DNA of 64,000 nt from Rebecca billardiae RCC1528 (Eukaryota > Haptophyta), in contig OZ251249.1 of assembly GCA_965240325.2 (NCBI GenBank), forward strand, positions 558,001-622,000. The letters are read 5' to 3'. Positions within the stretch are counted from its first letter, which is position 1; each line of letters starts with the position of its first letter. The notes beneath the pieces were generated by a model. The model was not told where the DNA came from. It saw only the letters and a list, made by a program, of their open reading frames with translations, and did no database searches. A program made the translations under genes and the position numbers. Shown in pieces: positions 52,999-63,620 of this stretch.

Positions 52999-54596
52999 TC
53001 AGCCGGCCATTCCGTCCGCATCGCCATCGGCCTCAGGCCGGCCATCTGCCGCCAGCTCGAACAGTCTTGGGGGCGCCGGGCCGTCAGTGGCACCCTCCGC
53101 GCCGCCGCCGCCCGCCGCCACGCCGGCCACGTCGTAAGCAACGCTGCACGTCGGCAGCGCGCGGACGGCGCCGGGCACCCACATGCGCAGGCCCAGCCCT
53201 GTGCCGTGGAAGCGGAGCCGGGCCTCCGCCCCGGCGGCGGCCGCGTCTCCGCCGCCTGGCACGGACGGCACGGCCACGGGCTCGGCGCCGAGCTCGGTGG
53301 GCAGCGCGCTGACGCCGACGCCCGAGGCCGCCTCGAGCGCGCGCAGCGCGCTGGCCAGCGCCTCAGGCAGAGGGCGCACGGCCGTTGGCACGTGGCCCGC
53401 CCAGATATTCACCAGCAGGGTGACGCGCGCGCCGCCGCCGGCCGCGAGCTGCGCGGCGGCGGGGCTCGGCGCGACGTCGAGCGCGCGCGTGAGCGGCGCG
53501 CACGACGCCGGGGGCACGCCGTGCAGGAGCCGGCCGTCGAACTGAATATGCTTGCCCGGCTCCGGGAAGCTCACGTGTGCCTGCCGCGCCAGCCAGCGCA
53601 GGGTGGTGGGCGCGTCGCGGGCGCATCGGGTGAACAGTCCGACCTTGGGCATGGGCTTGGCGCGCTGGACGTTGCGCGCGCGCGCAGTGGCGCGGTGCCC
53701 CCGCCCACGCGCGGCCCCGTGCCCACCCCAGCGCCGCGCGCACTCGGCGCAGCACAGCGCCGCCGCGCGGCTCCGCTCCGCACCTCGCGCATCGGCTGTC
53801 CGACCTCGTCATTGGCTCGGTTGGACAGCACGACCGTTGGCATGGCCCCGCCGCCGGCCGGGCAGCGGAGGTAGGTGACGGTGGAGACGGCGGGCCACAC
53901 GCCCACGCCCGACTCGGCGAGCTGCTCGTCCTTGTCGTAGTGGAACGACAGCCCGCCCTCGTCCGCCTCGGCGCGCGCGGCGCCGCCCGCCTCTGCGCCC
54001 GCACCGGCGGGTCGCACCGCGCCCTCGGCCGCCATTGCCTGACACCACCACTCCGCGCCGCACGCGGCCGCGGCCGCCGGCGTGCGCGCGTGCAGCGCGA
54101 GGATGCTGCTCACTAGCCGCTCGAGCGCCGTGCGGACCGGCGTCGTGCCGTCCAGCCAGAACGTCGCCGGCGCGTCAGGCGCATCCGCCACGAGCGCCGC
54201 CTGCTCGGCCAGCGCAGTGAGCGCGGCCGGCGCCGCGCGCGAGAGCGTGGCGAGGTCCCACGCGCGGAAGCCGAAGTCGAGCCCGATGCTCGACGCGCCG
54301 AGCACGCGTCCCTCCTCGTCGGTCGGGCGGACGCGCGTCGAGCCTCCGGCCCCGACCGCGCGCGCGGCGAGCGCGCAGCCGCCGTGCCCGCAGTCGCAGA
54401 ACGCTCGGCCAAAGCCGAGGAAGTCCACGTCGTGCTCGGCGTGGCACGTACTCGCGCAGCCGTAGCACATGCCCAGGCCGTTCTCGCCGGTGAGGCCGCA
54501 CGTGCGGCACTCGTACACGCGCTGCGAGACGAGCTCCTCGCCCGAGAGGGCGAACGTGCACGTACCCGCGCTCGGATCATCGTCGTCGACCTCCAT
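52999..54596 (-). CDS. UBR-box zinc finger fused to a 2OG-Fe(II) dioxygenase domain
   Basis: A 492-residue protein in two exons: 53784-54596 and 52999-53664. The acceptor may instead be 12 bp further on, which is also in frame. Residues about 13-76 form a UBR box: CTFAL..., VYECRTCGLTGENGLGMCYG, CASTCHAEHDVDFLG and FGRAFCDCGHGGC, with the paired Cys/His ligands and closing CDCG. UBR boxes bind N-degron termini. Residues about 215-355 carry the dioxygenase signature: FHYDKDEQLA gives the HxD pair, FDGRLLHGVP the distal His, and ARVTLLVNIW the Arg that would bind 2-oxoglutarate. YLRCPAGGGAMPTVVLSN fits a core strand. The joint reading is an Fe(II)/2OG hydroxylase recruited to N-terminal residues or to ubiquitin machinery; substrate unknown. 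It is divergent from the acyltransferase gene, 175 bp away. Confidence 0.78.
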
Positions 54597-54771
54597 CGTG
54601 CCTCGTGCGTGAGCCGTCCCGGGTCGGGGGCTCGGAGCGGGGCCTGCCGCCTCGGCCCTCGGCGGCGAAATCTGTTCGCAGGCGCGACGATTTCGTCGCC
54701 ACGGCGGCAACTCGGTCGTCTCCGCCCGCCGACGCGCAGTTCAGCCTCGCGCGACTGACGCCGCGGCGAAG
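54597..54771. promoter_or_regulatory. Shared upstream region, UBR/2OG gene and acyltransferase gene
   Basis: 175 bp between divergent ATGs at 54596 (minus) and 54772 (plus). It must hold both promoters. No TATA or other recognised element was seen. Confidence 0.5.
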
Positions 54772-56078
54772 ATGGCCCCCATCGCCCTCCTGAATGGCTG
54801 CGAGCTGCAGCCGCCATCGCTCCAAGTGTACGGTCTGACCGTGGCGTTTGTGGTCGGCTGCGCGATCCCGCTCGCCGCCGTGGGCGCGGCCGTGTTCGCG
54901 CTCTCGCGCGCGAAGGTGCCCGCGGTCGTGCACCTGGCCATCGCGGCGGCGATCGCCGCCGCGCCCTTCGCGCTCTTCCCGCGCGTCGACGCCTGGCTCG
55001 GCGCCGCGCTCGCGCGCGACGCGCAGCTGGGCTTTTTCTGCGGCGCGACAGCGTTCGCTTTCGCCGCGTTCCGCGTGGTCGAGGTGGCGTGGGGCACGAC
55101 GCCGAGCGGCGCGGCGACGTCCCTGGAGAGCTGGCTCCTCTACTTCAACGCGAGCCCGGACCCGCGCTACGCCGAGGGCAAGCCGATCGCCGCGCCACCG
55201 AACGCGCTGCGGCAGCGCCTGCTCCGCGTCCCAGGCCGCCTCCTGGCAATGGGCGCTCTCTGCTCGGTGCTCGAGCCGAACGGCAAGTCGGTGTTCCACC
55301 GGCTGGCGGCACCGCCGGCACTCCCGCCTTCCGCGTACCTGCTCGCCACCAACGTGCTCTACTCCATCCTGCTGTGGCTCTTCCTCGCGTTGTGCGCGCT
55401 CGCGCGCTCCACGCGATCGCGCTTGCGCCCCTCGCGACGCGCGCGCGCGCACAGCGTGTCCTCCGCCCGTCGGCGGCCGGCGGCGGCCCCTGCGCCTGCG
55501 GCCCGACCTCCCCCGCCCTACCCACCGGCCGCCCGCCCGGCCGGCCGCGCCGGCCGCGCCTCGCCAGCTGCTTCGACATGGGCTCGTGCGCGGTGGTCGC
55601 GCAGGGCGTGGACAGTCTCCAGGCGTTTTCGAATCCGGTGTTCGGGGCGACGAGCCCGAAGGACTTCTGGGGGAAGCGGTGGAACAGGCAGGTGAACGCG
55701 CTGCTGCGCCGCTCGGTGTTCCAGCCGCTGGCGGGCGTGGCGGGCGCCACCGCCGCCGCGCTCGGCACCTTCGCCGCCTCCGCCGCTTTCCACGAATTCC
55801 AATTCCGAATCACCTTTGGCAGTGAGTATGCGCTCGGCGGCGCGTGCCGTTTCTTCGCGTGCAACGTCGGGCTCTGCGTCGCGCAGACGGCGCTGGAGAA
55901 GCTCGTGCTCCGCCGCTCGCTCGCCCTGCAGGGCGCGCTCGCGCTCGTGCCGCGCACGCTCAAGGTCGCTGCGAACATTCTCGCCATGGCGCCCTTTGGC
56001 CACCTGTTCGTCGACCTGTGGATCCGGCACGGCATGCTCGACACCATCAGCCGGATGGTGCCGACGGTGCGCTGCTGA
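54772..56078 (+). CDS. Wax-synthase-like membrane O-acyltransferase (MBOAT-related)
   Basis: A 376-residue integral membrane protein in two exons, 54772-55391 and 55568-56078, joined as LWLFLAFCFDMGSC. Helices include LTVAFVVGCAIPLAAVGAAV, VVHLAIAAAIAAAPFALF and LLATNVLYSILLWLFLAF. The diagnostic block is FSNPVFGATSPKDFWGKRWN (about residue 240), then LRRSVFQPL and the catalytic-type histidine in AASAAFHEFQF (about residue 281). This order matches plant-type long-chain-alcohol O-fatty-acyltransferases. Enzymes of this type join fatty acyl-CoA to an alcohol or sterol in the ER. The substrate cannot be read from sequence. Length fits the family (about 340-380). Confidence 0.85.
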
Positions 56079-56538
56079 CGCCGGCGGAGCATCCCGGACA
56101 TGGCACCCGTCAGGGACCTGTGTGTCGACACTGGCGTGGATGCGGCCGACGGCATCGGCTCGGCACCGCGCCGGCTGATGTGCCACTCGGCGCGTCGCAG
56201 CTGCGCCGCCGCCGCTGCTCGCGGCGGCCGGCCCGGCTGAACGGCCCGCTGCCATCTGAGGCGATGTAGTGACTGGTGTGTCGCCGCGGGCGCCTGCGAC
56301 GCTTGGGCGGGGCCGGAGCCGCTGGAAGTGGCCAGAGCGACGATGCCGGGCTTCTGTGGAGTGTAATTATAAACGCGCTGCGGTCAAAGATTGACGAGGA
56401 ATAAGTGATGCGCATGATGAAGCTACATTTGTGACGATGACGATTGATGCGTAGTATTAAAATCGTAATCTGGCGCGCCTGCGCGCCTTTTTATTTCGGT
56501 CGCCTCGCTCGACGCTCGTCGGCCGCACGCGCGGCGCG
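56079..56538. other. Intergenic spacer upstream of the sterol-dehydrogenase-like gene
   Basis: 460 bp. An AT-leaning stretch at 56360-56470 precedes the next gene and could contain its promoter. Nothing else recognised. Confidence 0.45.
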
Positions 56539-58322
56539 ATGGCGGTCTCGTGGCTCACGTGGGCGGTGCTGCTCACGGCCGTCGGGCTCTTCATCGCGTG
56601 GATGCTGCGGCCGGACCCGTCGCTGCCGCCCCGCGTGCCCGCGGCCGACACCGACTACACGCGCAAGCCCGGCCTCTCCGGCCTGATGCCGCTGCACGCG
56701 CCCGCCACCGGCCTGCGATACGTTGTGATCGGGACAGGCAGCGTCGGCCTGCGCATGGTGGACGCGCTGCTCGAGCGCGGCGAGGCGCACGTGGTCGGTG
56801 TGGACGTGGCGCCGCCGCGGCGCATCCCGCCCGGCATGAAGTTCGTCCGCGCCTCCGCGACCGACTACGCCGCGGTGCGCGCCGCGCTCGACGGGGCGGA
56901 TGTCTGCTTTGCCACCTTTGCTCTCATCCGGCCGTGGGAGCGGCTCGCGTGCCTGTACGGGCCGAGCCACGCGGTGAACGTGGCGGGGACGGAGAACGTG
57001 GTGCGCGCGTGCGCCGACGCCGGCGTGCGCGTGCTCGTGCACACCTCCACCTCCAACGTCGCCGTCTCGCCGAAGCTGCCGATGCGGATGCTGCTGGACG
57101 AGAGCGCTCCGACCGTGGACGCCCGCACGACCGCCAACCACTACAGCTGGACGAAGGCGCAGGCGGAGCGCGCGGTGCTGCGCGCGAACGGGACGCCGCT
57201 GCCCGCGGGCAGAGGGCTGCTCGCCACCGGCTCCATCCGGCCGTGCTCGGGTGCGCGCGCGCGCGCGCGCCGCCTCGCGCGCGCGCTCGCGAGCCCGCGC
57301 GGTGCCTGTGCGCGCATGCGCGCTCGCTCGGCCGAATCGCTGGCTGCTGCCGGCGCGTGCGCGCGGCGCGACGCCCTCGCAGGGCTCTTCGGCCCGGAGG
57401 ACGTGAACCTGTGCGAGCGCTGGCTCAGCGCCGAGCACGCCTACGTCACCGCGGGCAACCAGGTGATCGACTGGGTGTACGTCGACGACGTGGTCTGGGG
57501 CCACCTGCTGCTCGAGAGATCGCTACTTCACAACCCGACGCGCGCCGGTGCGCGCGGCGCGCGGGCGGAGCGCGGCGCGCGGAGGGCTGCGTGCGCGAGT
57601 GCGCGCGGCGCGAAGGGTTGCGCGCGCGAGTGCGCGTGGCGCGGACGGTTGCGCACGGGACTGCGCGGGGCGAAGGGTTGCGCGCGGGAGTGCGCGCGCG
57701 CGTGGTGCGAGCGGCGGCGTGGCGCGCACACGGCGTGCCACGCTCGCTCCGCTGACCGCCTGCCGCATGCCCACGCGCCGCGTCGGCGCGCGTCCGTGCA
57801 GGCGGCGAGGCTTTCTGCATCTCGCACGACGAGCCGCTCGCGTTCGTGCACCTGCTGCAGTCGGTCAAGTACTTCCACGAGCGAGTGCGCGCGCGTGCGG
57901 CCGAGCGCCTGCCCACGGGGGCGGCAGCGGCGCACTCGGCTGTCGGGCTGACGCGCAGCGCGCCGCCGCCGCGCGCCGCGCGCCGCGCGCGCATCCACGC
58001 ACAGATGACGCAGCGGCCGATGACCGTCGGCGCGCTCCCGCCGCACGCGATGGACGTGCTCTCGTTCTTCGTCGAGCTCGTGACCTGGCTGCGCGGGCGC
58101 ACGATCCACGCGGACGTCGGCAAGCTCACCGCGCCCATGCTCGCGATTACCCGCCTCTCCTACAGCTTCTCGACGGAAAAGGCGCGGAAGCTTCTGGGCT
58201 TCCGGCCGCTGTACTCGGTGGACGAGGCGGTGCAGCGGACGGTGGCGATGTACCTGCGCAGCCAGCGGCGTGCGGCGGGGGCAAAGGACGGGCAAGGGAG
58301 CGCGTGGAACGGTATGCACTGA
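56539..58322 (+). CDS. 3-beta-hydroxysteroid dehydrogenase / sterol decarboxylase-like SDR
   Basis: A 425-residue NAD(P)-dependent enzyme in four exons: 56539-57250, 57383-57547, 57802-57884 and 58005-58322. An N-terminal membrane anchor (WLTWAVLLTAVGLFIAWML) precedes the Rossmann motif VVIGTGSVGLRMVDALLERG (GxGxxG near residue 65). VAGTENVVRACADAGV, LVHTSTSNV and the catalytic YSWTKAQAE (Tyr202, Lys206) follow the 3-beta-HSD pattern. The exon 1-2 junction restores RPCSGLFGPEDVNL. DWVYVDDVVWGHLLL and GEAFCISHDEP are family landmarks, and SFSTEKARKLLGFRPLYSVDEA closes the domain. Relatives oxidise 3-beta-hydroxysteroids or 4-carboxysterols in sterol synthesis, at the ER. The third intron (57885-58004, 120 bp) is in frame and stop-free; removing it gives the normal family spacing. 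Confidence 0.87.
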
Positions 58323-58588
58323 TGCGCCGCGCTCGCAGCGCGGCTCGCTCGACGAGGACGTCGACGGCGCGCGTGCTGTGGTCGTGGCATGCGCACGCGC
58401 CGGTGCGCCCAGGGTCGTCGATGACCATCAAAAAACAGGCGCACCCAGGAATCGGAAATGAAAAAGTGACAACGAATAAAAAAGCAGACTGCCGCGCATC
58501 GATGGCATCTTGCCGCGCCGCCCGGACCGGCTGGCAGGTGGGACGCTCGCATCTTGCCAGGCGCCGCCCCGCGCCCACATTGCCCGCG

Positions 58589-58795
58589 ATGGAGAGCGCG
58601 CCGGCAATCATGAGCCGGCTGCGCTGGTGGTTCTCGGCGAAGAACCTGGTGGCGCTCGCGCTGGTGGTCGTCATGATCGCCGTCAGCCTCAAGACGCGCG
58701 GGCCGCAGGTGCACGGCCACATCTGCTTCTTCGCCGCGGAGACGTGCGAGGCGGCCGCGCACGCGCGGCGGGTGCAGCCAGACTCGGGCGACGAC

Positions 58796-58841
<46 letters not shown>

Positions 58842-60106
58842 AGCGCGAGGCCGAGGCGCACGTGTGCGCGATGCGCGACCTGCTCAAGCTGATCGCGTGC
58901 AAGTCGGGCAAGTTTGACGACGCGTGCTGCAAAGGCTACCGCCACTTCCTGCGCGCCAACTGCGTCTGTGCGTATGAGGCGTGGCCGCGGCACTACGTGG
59001 GCGACGACATGACGCCGATGATCTGGGCGCAGAACGTGATGCAGTGCAACGTCTCCTACGCCCAGGTCGCCTACTCCTCGCCGTGCCTGCAGCAGCCCAG
59101 CCGCACGTGCCCGGAGGACGCGACGGACGGCGACGTCAGCCTGTCAGCTCATCCGCGCGGTGCGCGCGTGCGCGCGGCGGCGCGCGCGCGCGGAGGCAGG
59201 GCGAGCGAGCAGGCCATGCGCGCGCACGCGCGTGTCGCTCACGCGCGCGCGCCACGCGCCCCGCCTCGCGCGCGTGCAGGCCTCCTGCTCCTCCGGCGCG
59301 ACGGCGAGTGGGGCCGCGTGCGCGGCATCGGGCTGTCGCAGCCGATCGCGGACAGCAGCTGTCAGGCCCTGGGGTACGCGCGCGCGAAGAGCTTCACGAG
59401 CTCGAGCGCGGTCGCCGCGACGTACGAGACGATGCCCAACGACCAAGGCGATGGCGACGACGACCCCATCGGCGAGACCGACGAGGAGTCCGGCGCCGAC
59501 CTCGCGCTCGGCGTGCCCGCGCGCGTGCACCTGCTGCAGTGTGACGACAACGATGAGGACCTTGACCGCTGCTCAAGGCTGGCGGACAATCGGCCGCTCG
59601 GCGGGATGTCGCTGGGGTGGAGCGGGCGGCGGCTGCGGGCGGGGCGCGCGGGGAGGGCGGCGCCCGCGCGCGGGAGGAGGGCGCAGGACGACCACGACGA
59701 GGACGACGCCGCGCTGGCTGCCGCCGACGCCGAGGCCGGGACGGACCCGGACAGGCGGCTGACGCACGCCGAGCGAGTCGAGCGGCGACACGCCGACGCG
59801 GCGGAGGCGGAGGCGGAGGCGGAGGCGGAGGGCACGCGGCGGAGCAGGCGACAGGAGGAGGAGCGCAAGGCCGAGGCGGCCGAGGCGGGCGCGGACGCGC
59901 CGGGCGCGGACGCGGGCGCGGACGCGCCGGGCGACGGCGCGTGGGTGCTCGAGTGCACGCGCGCACTGCCGGACGACCCGGAAGGCGCCAAGCTGCCCGG
60001 GCCGCAGGCGTGCTGGCAGAGCCGTGAGGACACCACCGACTGCAGCGGCGAGGTGACGAGCGCGAGCGTGGCGTGCGGCACGGCGGGCGCTGTCGAGGAG
60101 TCGTGA
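58589..60106 (+). CDS. Type II membrane protein with SRCR-like domain
   Basis: A 465-residue protein in two exons: 58589-59159 and 59280-60106. A short cytosolic leader and one anchor helix (about 19-34, NLVALALVVVMIAVSL) suggest type II topology with a lumenal or extracellular Cys-rich part. A first Cys cluster (CAMRDLLKLIACKSG, DDACCKGYRHFLRANCVCAYE) is not assigned to a family. After splicing, DGEWGRVRGIGLSQPIADSSCQALGYARAKSF and LLQCDDNDEDLDRCSRLAD follow the scavenger-receptor Cys-rich (SRCR) pattern of WGxV, CxxLGY and LxxCxxxExxLxxC. An Asp/Glu-rich coil with AEAEAEAE and GADAPGADAG repeats precedes a final Cys-containing segment. The 120-bp intron is stop-free and in frame. A role in ligand binding or cell-surface recognition is inferred from the domain only. 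Confidence 0.72.
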
Positions 60107-62800
60107 GCGCGCGCGCGCACGTCGCTCGGGCCCGGCTGGCCTGCTCGCCGCACGGACGATCCGAGGCTGCTCGTTGCGGCGCCGCCGCGCCGGCTGGGGC
60201 CCACCGGCGCCCGCTGGTCCCGCCGACTGCACGGCTGCCAGCGCGCATCTGCACTGCGCTGCGCGGCCGCGACAGCCGCGCGGTCGCCTCGCGCTGGTGC
60301 GGCGGACGATGCGAGCTTTCGGCCGCACGCATTGGCGGCGTAAATCCGGATCTACGCCGCCCGCGCGCGGTCTGCGATCACGTCGCGACCACTGGCGCGC
60401 GCAACCATTCATCAGTCCATTCGTCATCGCGACGACGTGCGCGGGTCCGATCACATGACGAGTCCGCCCGCGCGTCTGTCTGATGGCGCCATGTGACACT
60501 GTAGCCAGCATCAGCTGCAGCAGTTATTATTATATTTAGACACTCGCCGGGCGCCGTGCCAGCAGCTCTGGCAGCTGCCTGCCACTGTAGGTGGGTCCCT
60601 CCCAACTGGGGCGATATTCTGGCGCACTCAGAATGGCGTCCTAGATTTCGTCTCTCACCCAGAATCGACGCTATAAATGCGTCCCATCGGGGCGGAGCAA
60701 AAGTTTCGACCTCAAATCCTACTCCGCGTGCCGTCGCGCGGCCGAGCGCGCGCGCCGTGCCACTAGTGTCACATAGAGATTTTGCGAAGCGTTACTTGAT
60801 GGTTATGGTGGCTAGATGGCGACATGCGATCGGAATGACTTATTGGCAACCGTTGACACCCGACCGAACCATTTTATGAAGCAAAGAGTGGGGCTCTATG
60901 CTGTGCGCGGATACCTCCAACAAACTACAGCAAGATCGAGCAGATTACCCACTTTGTATATAGCCAATTACCCGTATATATATAGCGAAGGTTACCCACT
61001 TTATGTTGACCATGGATGTGGCTCACTATATATTCAAATTCGTTCCGATATGTGGGTACGTTTGTTGGGTCATCGAATAGGCGCCGAGCGACGCGGACAC
61101 AGGCAAACCGGGCCGCAACGGGACTGCCTGCGAGTGGCAGTGTTTGTGGCGGGCTGCGTGCCGAGGCACGCATCATCGCCCGCCACCGAGCATGTCACCG
61201 TCGTCACACGGGAGCCCTCCGCCGTCGAGGCTGGACTATCAGCCAACGCCACCGCCGGAGCTTGCCGCGCTCGGCGGCTTCCGTGCTCGTACTCAGCGTG
61301 TCACCGGTCGTCGTATGCCCACCCGCGTGAGGCCGCCACCAGTCCACGACTACCGCAGCTGCAGCCCATGCCGTGGACGATACCTCCTACAATCTTCTTG
61401 CCAGGCAGCAATACGATAGGTTCACCGACGCTGCTGCTAGGCTGAGAGCACTCAGCCAGTTGGCCGGCGAGACGTCAGATGGTTGAGCTGCTGGCCTAGC
61501 CATCACGTTGCGGCTTCCGCTCGCTCAAGTACACCCAACGTGACGACGAGAACGTGCCGGGCAATCATCAGACATGCGTCTGAGGGGTCTACCACGCCTA
61601 GCCGTAGATTTGCTGAGTACGAGTCTTCGCAGATAACAAGCGGAACGAGTGGGACCACCCGATGGCAGGAGCAACAGCGTGGGGTGGCACCCGCGCCTGT
61701 CAACGCGACCGAGTTCTGTCAAGAATGGACCCATATCCTGCGACCACGCTCGAGCACCGCATATTATGCCCACACTCGGCATAGGGAAGGATCGCTGAGC
61801 GCCTGCTGCCGCTGTCAAAGGCTCTGCTGATCTTCCTGGCGCTTGATCGTGCACACGGATGGCAAGTCAGCGTGCTCGATGCACATCGCGGCGGCTTCTT
61901 AGCATCCCAAGTCCTCAGTGCACCCATCCCAGGCCTGCTGGTCAATTATTGGTACCAACCCCCACCAAACACGCCCTCTCGGAAGTCGCCAATCGCTCAC
62001 ATGGCTCCCCGAGAGCCCGGGGCTGGCTGTCGTGCGTTCTCACGAGCAGCTTGCGCGCAGCCCAATTGTCACCTTCACGGTGCGTAGAGCTGCTCAAGAT
62101 GGCGGGAGCGTCAAGAGTATGCACATGCCTGATGGTGACCCATGCCTCCCGTCGCCTGACCCGCTTGTAGCGAAAAGTGACCCTGCTCGAAGGCACGGGT
62201 CGAACACCTGCCGATCGATTCAAGTTGTCTGTACGCGTCTAGCCGGGCGAGAGTCAAACATGCCGGCCCGTGCCAGGCGGGGGATGTGTGACCACGGATC
62301 CCATCCGTGAGCACGCGCAAAGCGCTGGAGCGCGCGATAGGTGTTGGCAGTAGTCTACCCGACACACGGCGGCTCGGTCGCGCTGGAGAGGCGCTCCGAC
62401 ATCGTCGGGAGCGTTCAGATCGGGACCCCGGCCGGCGGCCCGGCGATTTTCCCGAGCCGCGCCCCGCGCGAAAAGAAATCCGGCCATAAAACCCGGTAAA
62501 TGTTTAAAAGACCGCTGGAAAATCGCCAGGGACCCACCTACTGCCAGCAGCAGGCACTGCTTTAGTGCCGGCGCCGGGCGGCCGAGCAAGGTCACCGCCG
62601 CACCGCCGTAGGTAGGGCCGTTATTAGACGAGTCGTAGTATACCCGTCAGCCGTACCGCGTCGCCGTCATCGCCGTCTGCGTCACTACAGACACACCGTC
62701 ACACAGCCCGACAGGCTCACTCGGCGCCGTTATCCGGTTATGCCGCTGATCATCCGCCGTTATTATTATTGCGCGCTGCATCAGGCGGATGATATGATGT
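60107..62800. other. Long intergenic region, no supported gene
   Basis: About 2.7 kb with composition closer to balanced than the coding regions. TTACCCACTTT is repeated near 60945 and 60993 around TATATA-rich sequence. A TATAAA-like string lies near 60672. Many short ORFs on both strands (for example 60816-61445 plus and 61918-62310 plus) show no domains and overlap each other. No RNA gene was recognised. Confidence 0.5.
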
Positions 62801-62803
62801 ATA

Positions 62804-62829
62804 CGTACGTATATATATATATATATATG
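62804..62829. repeat. (TA)n microsatellite
   Basis: An alternating TA run immediately left of the TATTGCC array. Confidence 0.9.
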
Positions 62830-62837
62830 AGCCGACG

Positions 62838-63110
62838 TCAGTTGTATTGCCGCTTTGGATAGTGTGGTCAGTTGTATTGCCAAAAGCACGTTATGACTAC
62901 CGTGGTCAGTTGTATTGCCGTTTTCAGTAGTATGGGTCAAGAATATTGCCGCTTTTGGATAGTGTGTCAACAATATTGCCCCTCAAATACTGGTTTCAAA
63001 CCAATGACCCTTTCACACGACTTGGTTCACGAATATTGCCGTTTTCGAGCTTGAACATAGTCTGCTCAGAAATATTGCCCTTTCCATAACTATGTGTCAG
63101 TTGTATTGCC
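62838..63110 (+). repeat. Array of eight TATTGCC motifs with about 30-bp spacing
   Basis: TATTGCC begins at 62845, 62875, 62913, 62944, 62974, 63034, 63073 and 63104, giving steps of 30, 38, 31, 30, 60, 39 and 31 bp. Each is preceded by GTCAGTTG or a variant (GTCAAGAA, GTCAACAA, TTCACGAA, CTCAGAAA) and often followed by GCTTTTGGATAGTGTG or GTTTTC. This is either a decayed 30-bp minisatellite or a cluster of protein-binding sites. It is distinct from all other repeats in the window. Confidence 0.8.
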
Positions 63111-63620
63111 GCCAGCAGCTGGTGGCTGGGGCACGACTCGCACTCAGACAAGAGACTCGCGCAGCCCGTGTGCGCGTGCGTGCAGAGCTGCGACTGCCTG
63201 CGCGCGGCATGCAGGATACGCGACTGCAACCAACCGACATGCCATCATCATGCGGCCTGCGTAGCTCATCTGGACTTCCAGTAGCAGTCGGCGCTTCCCG
63301 TCGCCGTCGCGCTTGCTGCCCGCCGGCGGCCGGCCGCCAGCGCCATCGGGACTGCTGCTACTTCAGCGGCCACGTGAGCCGCATCGCGTCCCATGCCGCT
63401 ACACGCGCCGCCTCAAGCTGCGACCGCGCTCGCCAAGCCTGCCACTCGGGTTCCAGCAGCAGCAGGAAGCGTCGCCTGCCCCTCCTGCTTGCTGGCTCGT
63501 CGAGGCGCGCGCGGCGCACCGCTCGCCGGTCGGTGCGTTGTGTCCCAGCTGGCAGTACGCCTTGGACTTCCTCCTCCACGGGCCAATCAGCCTGCGTTGA
63601 CGAGTGCGACTGGCGCACGG

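Noticed and set aside
62838-63110. CRISPR-like array (short repeats at regular spacing)
   Set aside because: Repeats are only 7-15 bp and imperfect, spacers are irregular, there are no cas genes, and the genome is eukaryotic.
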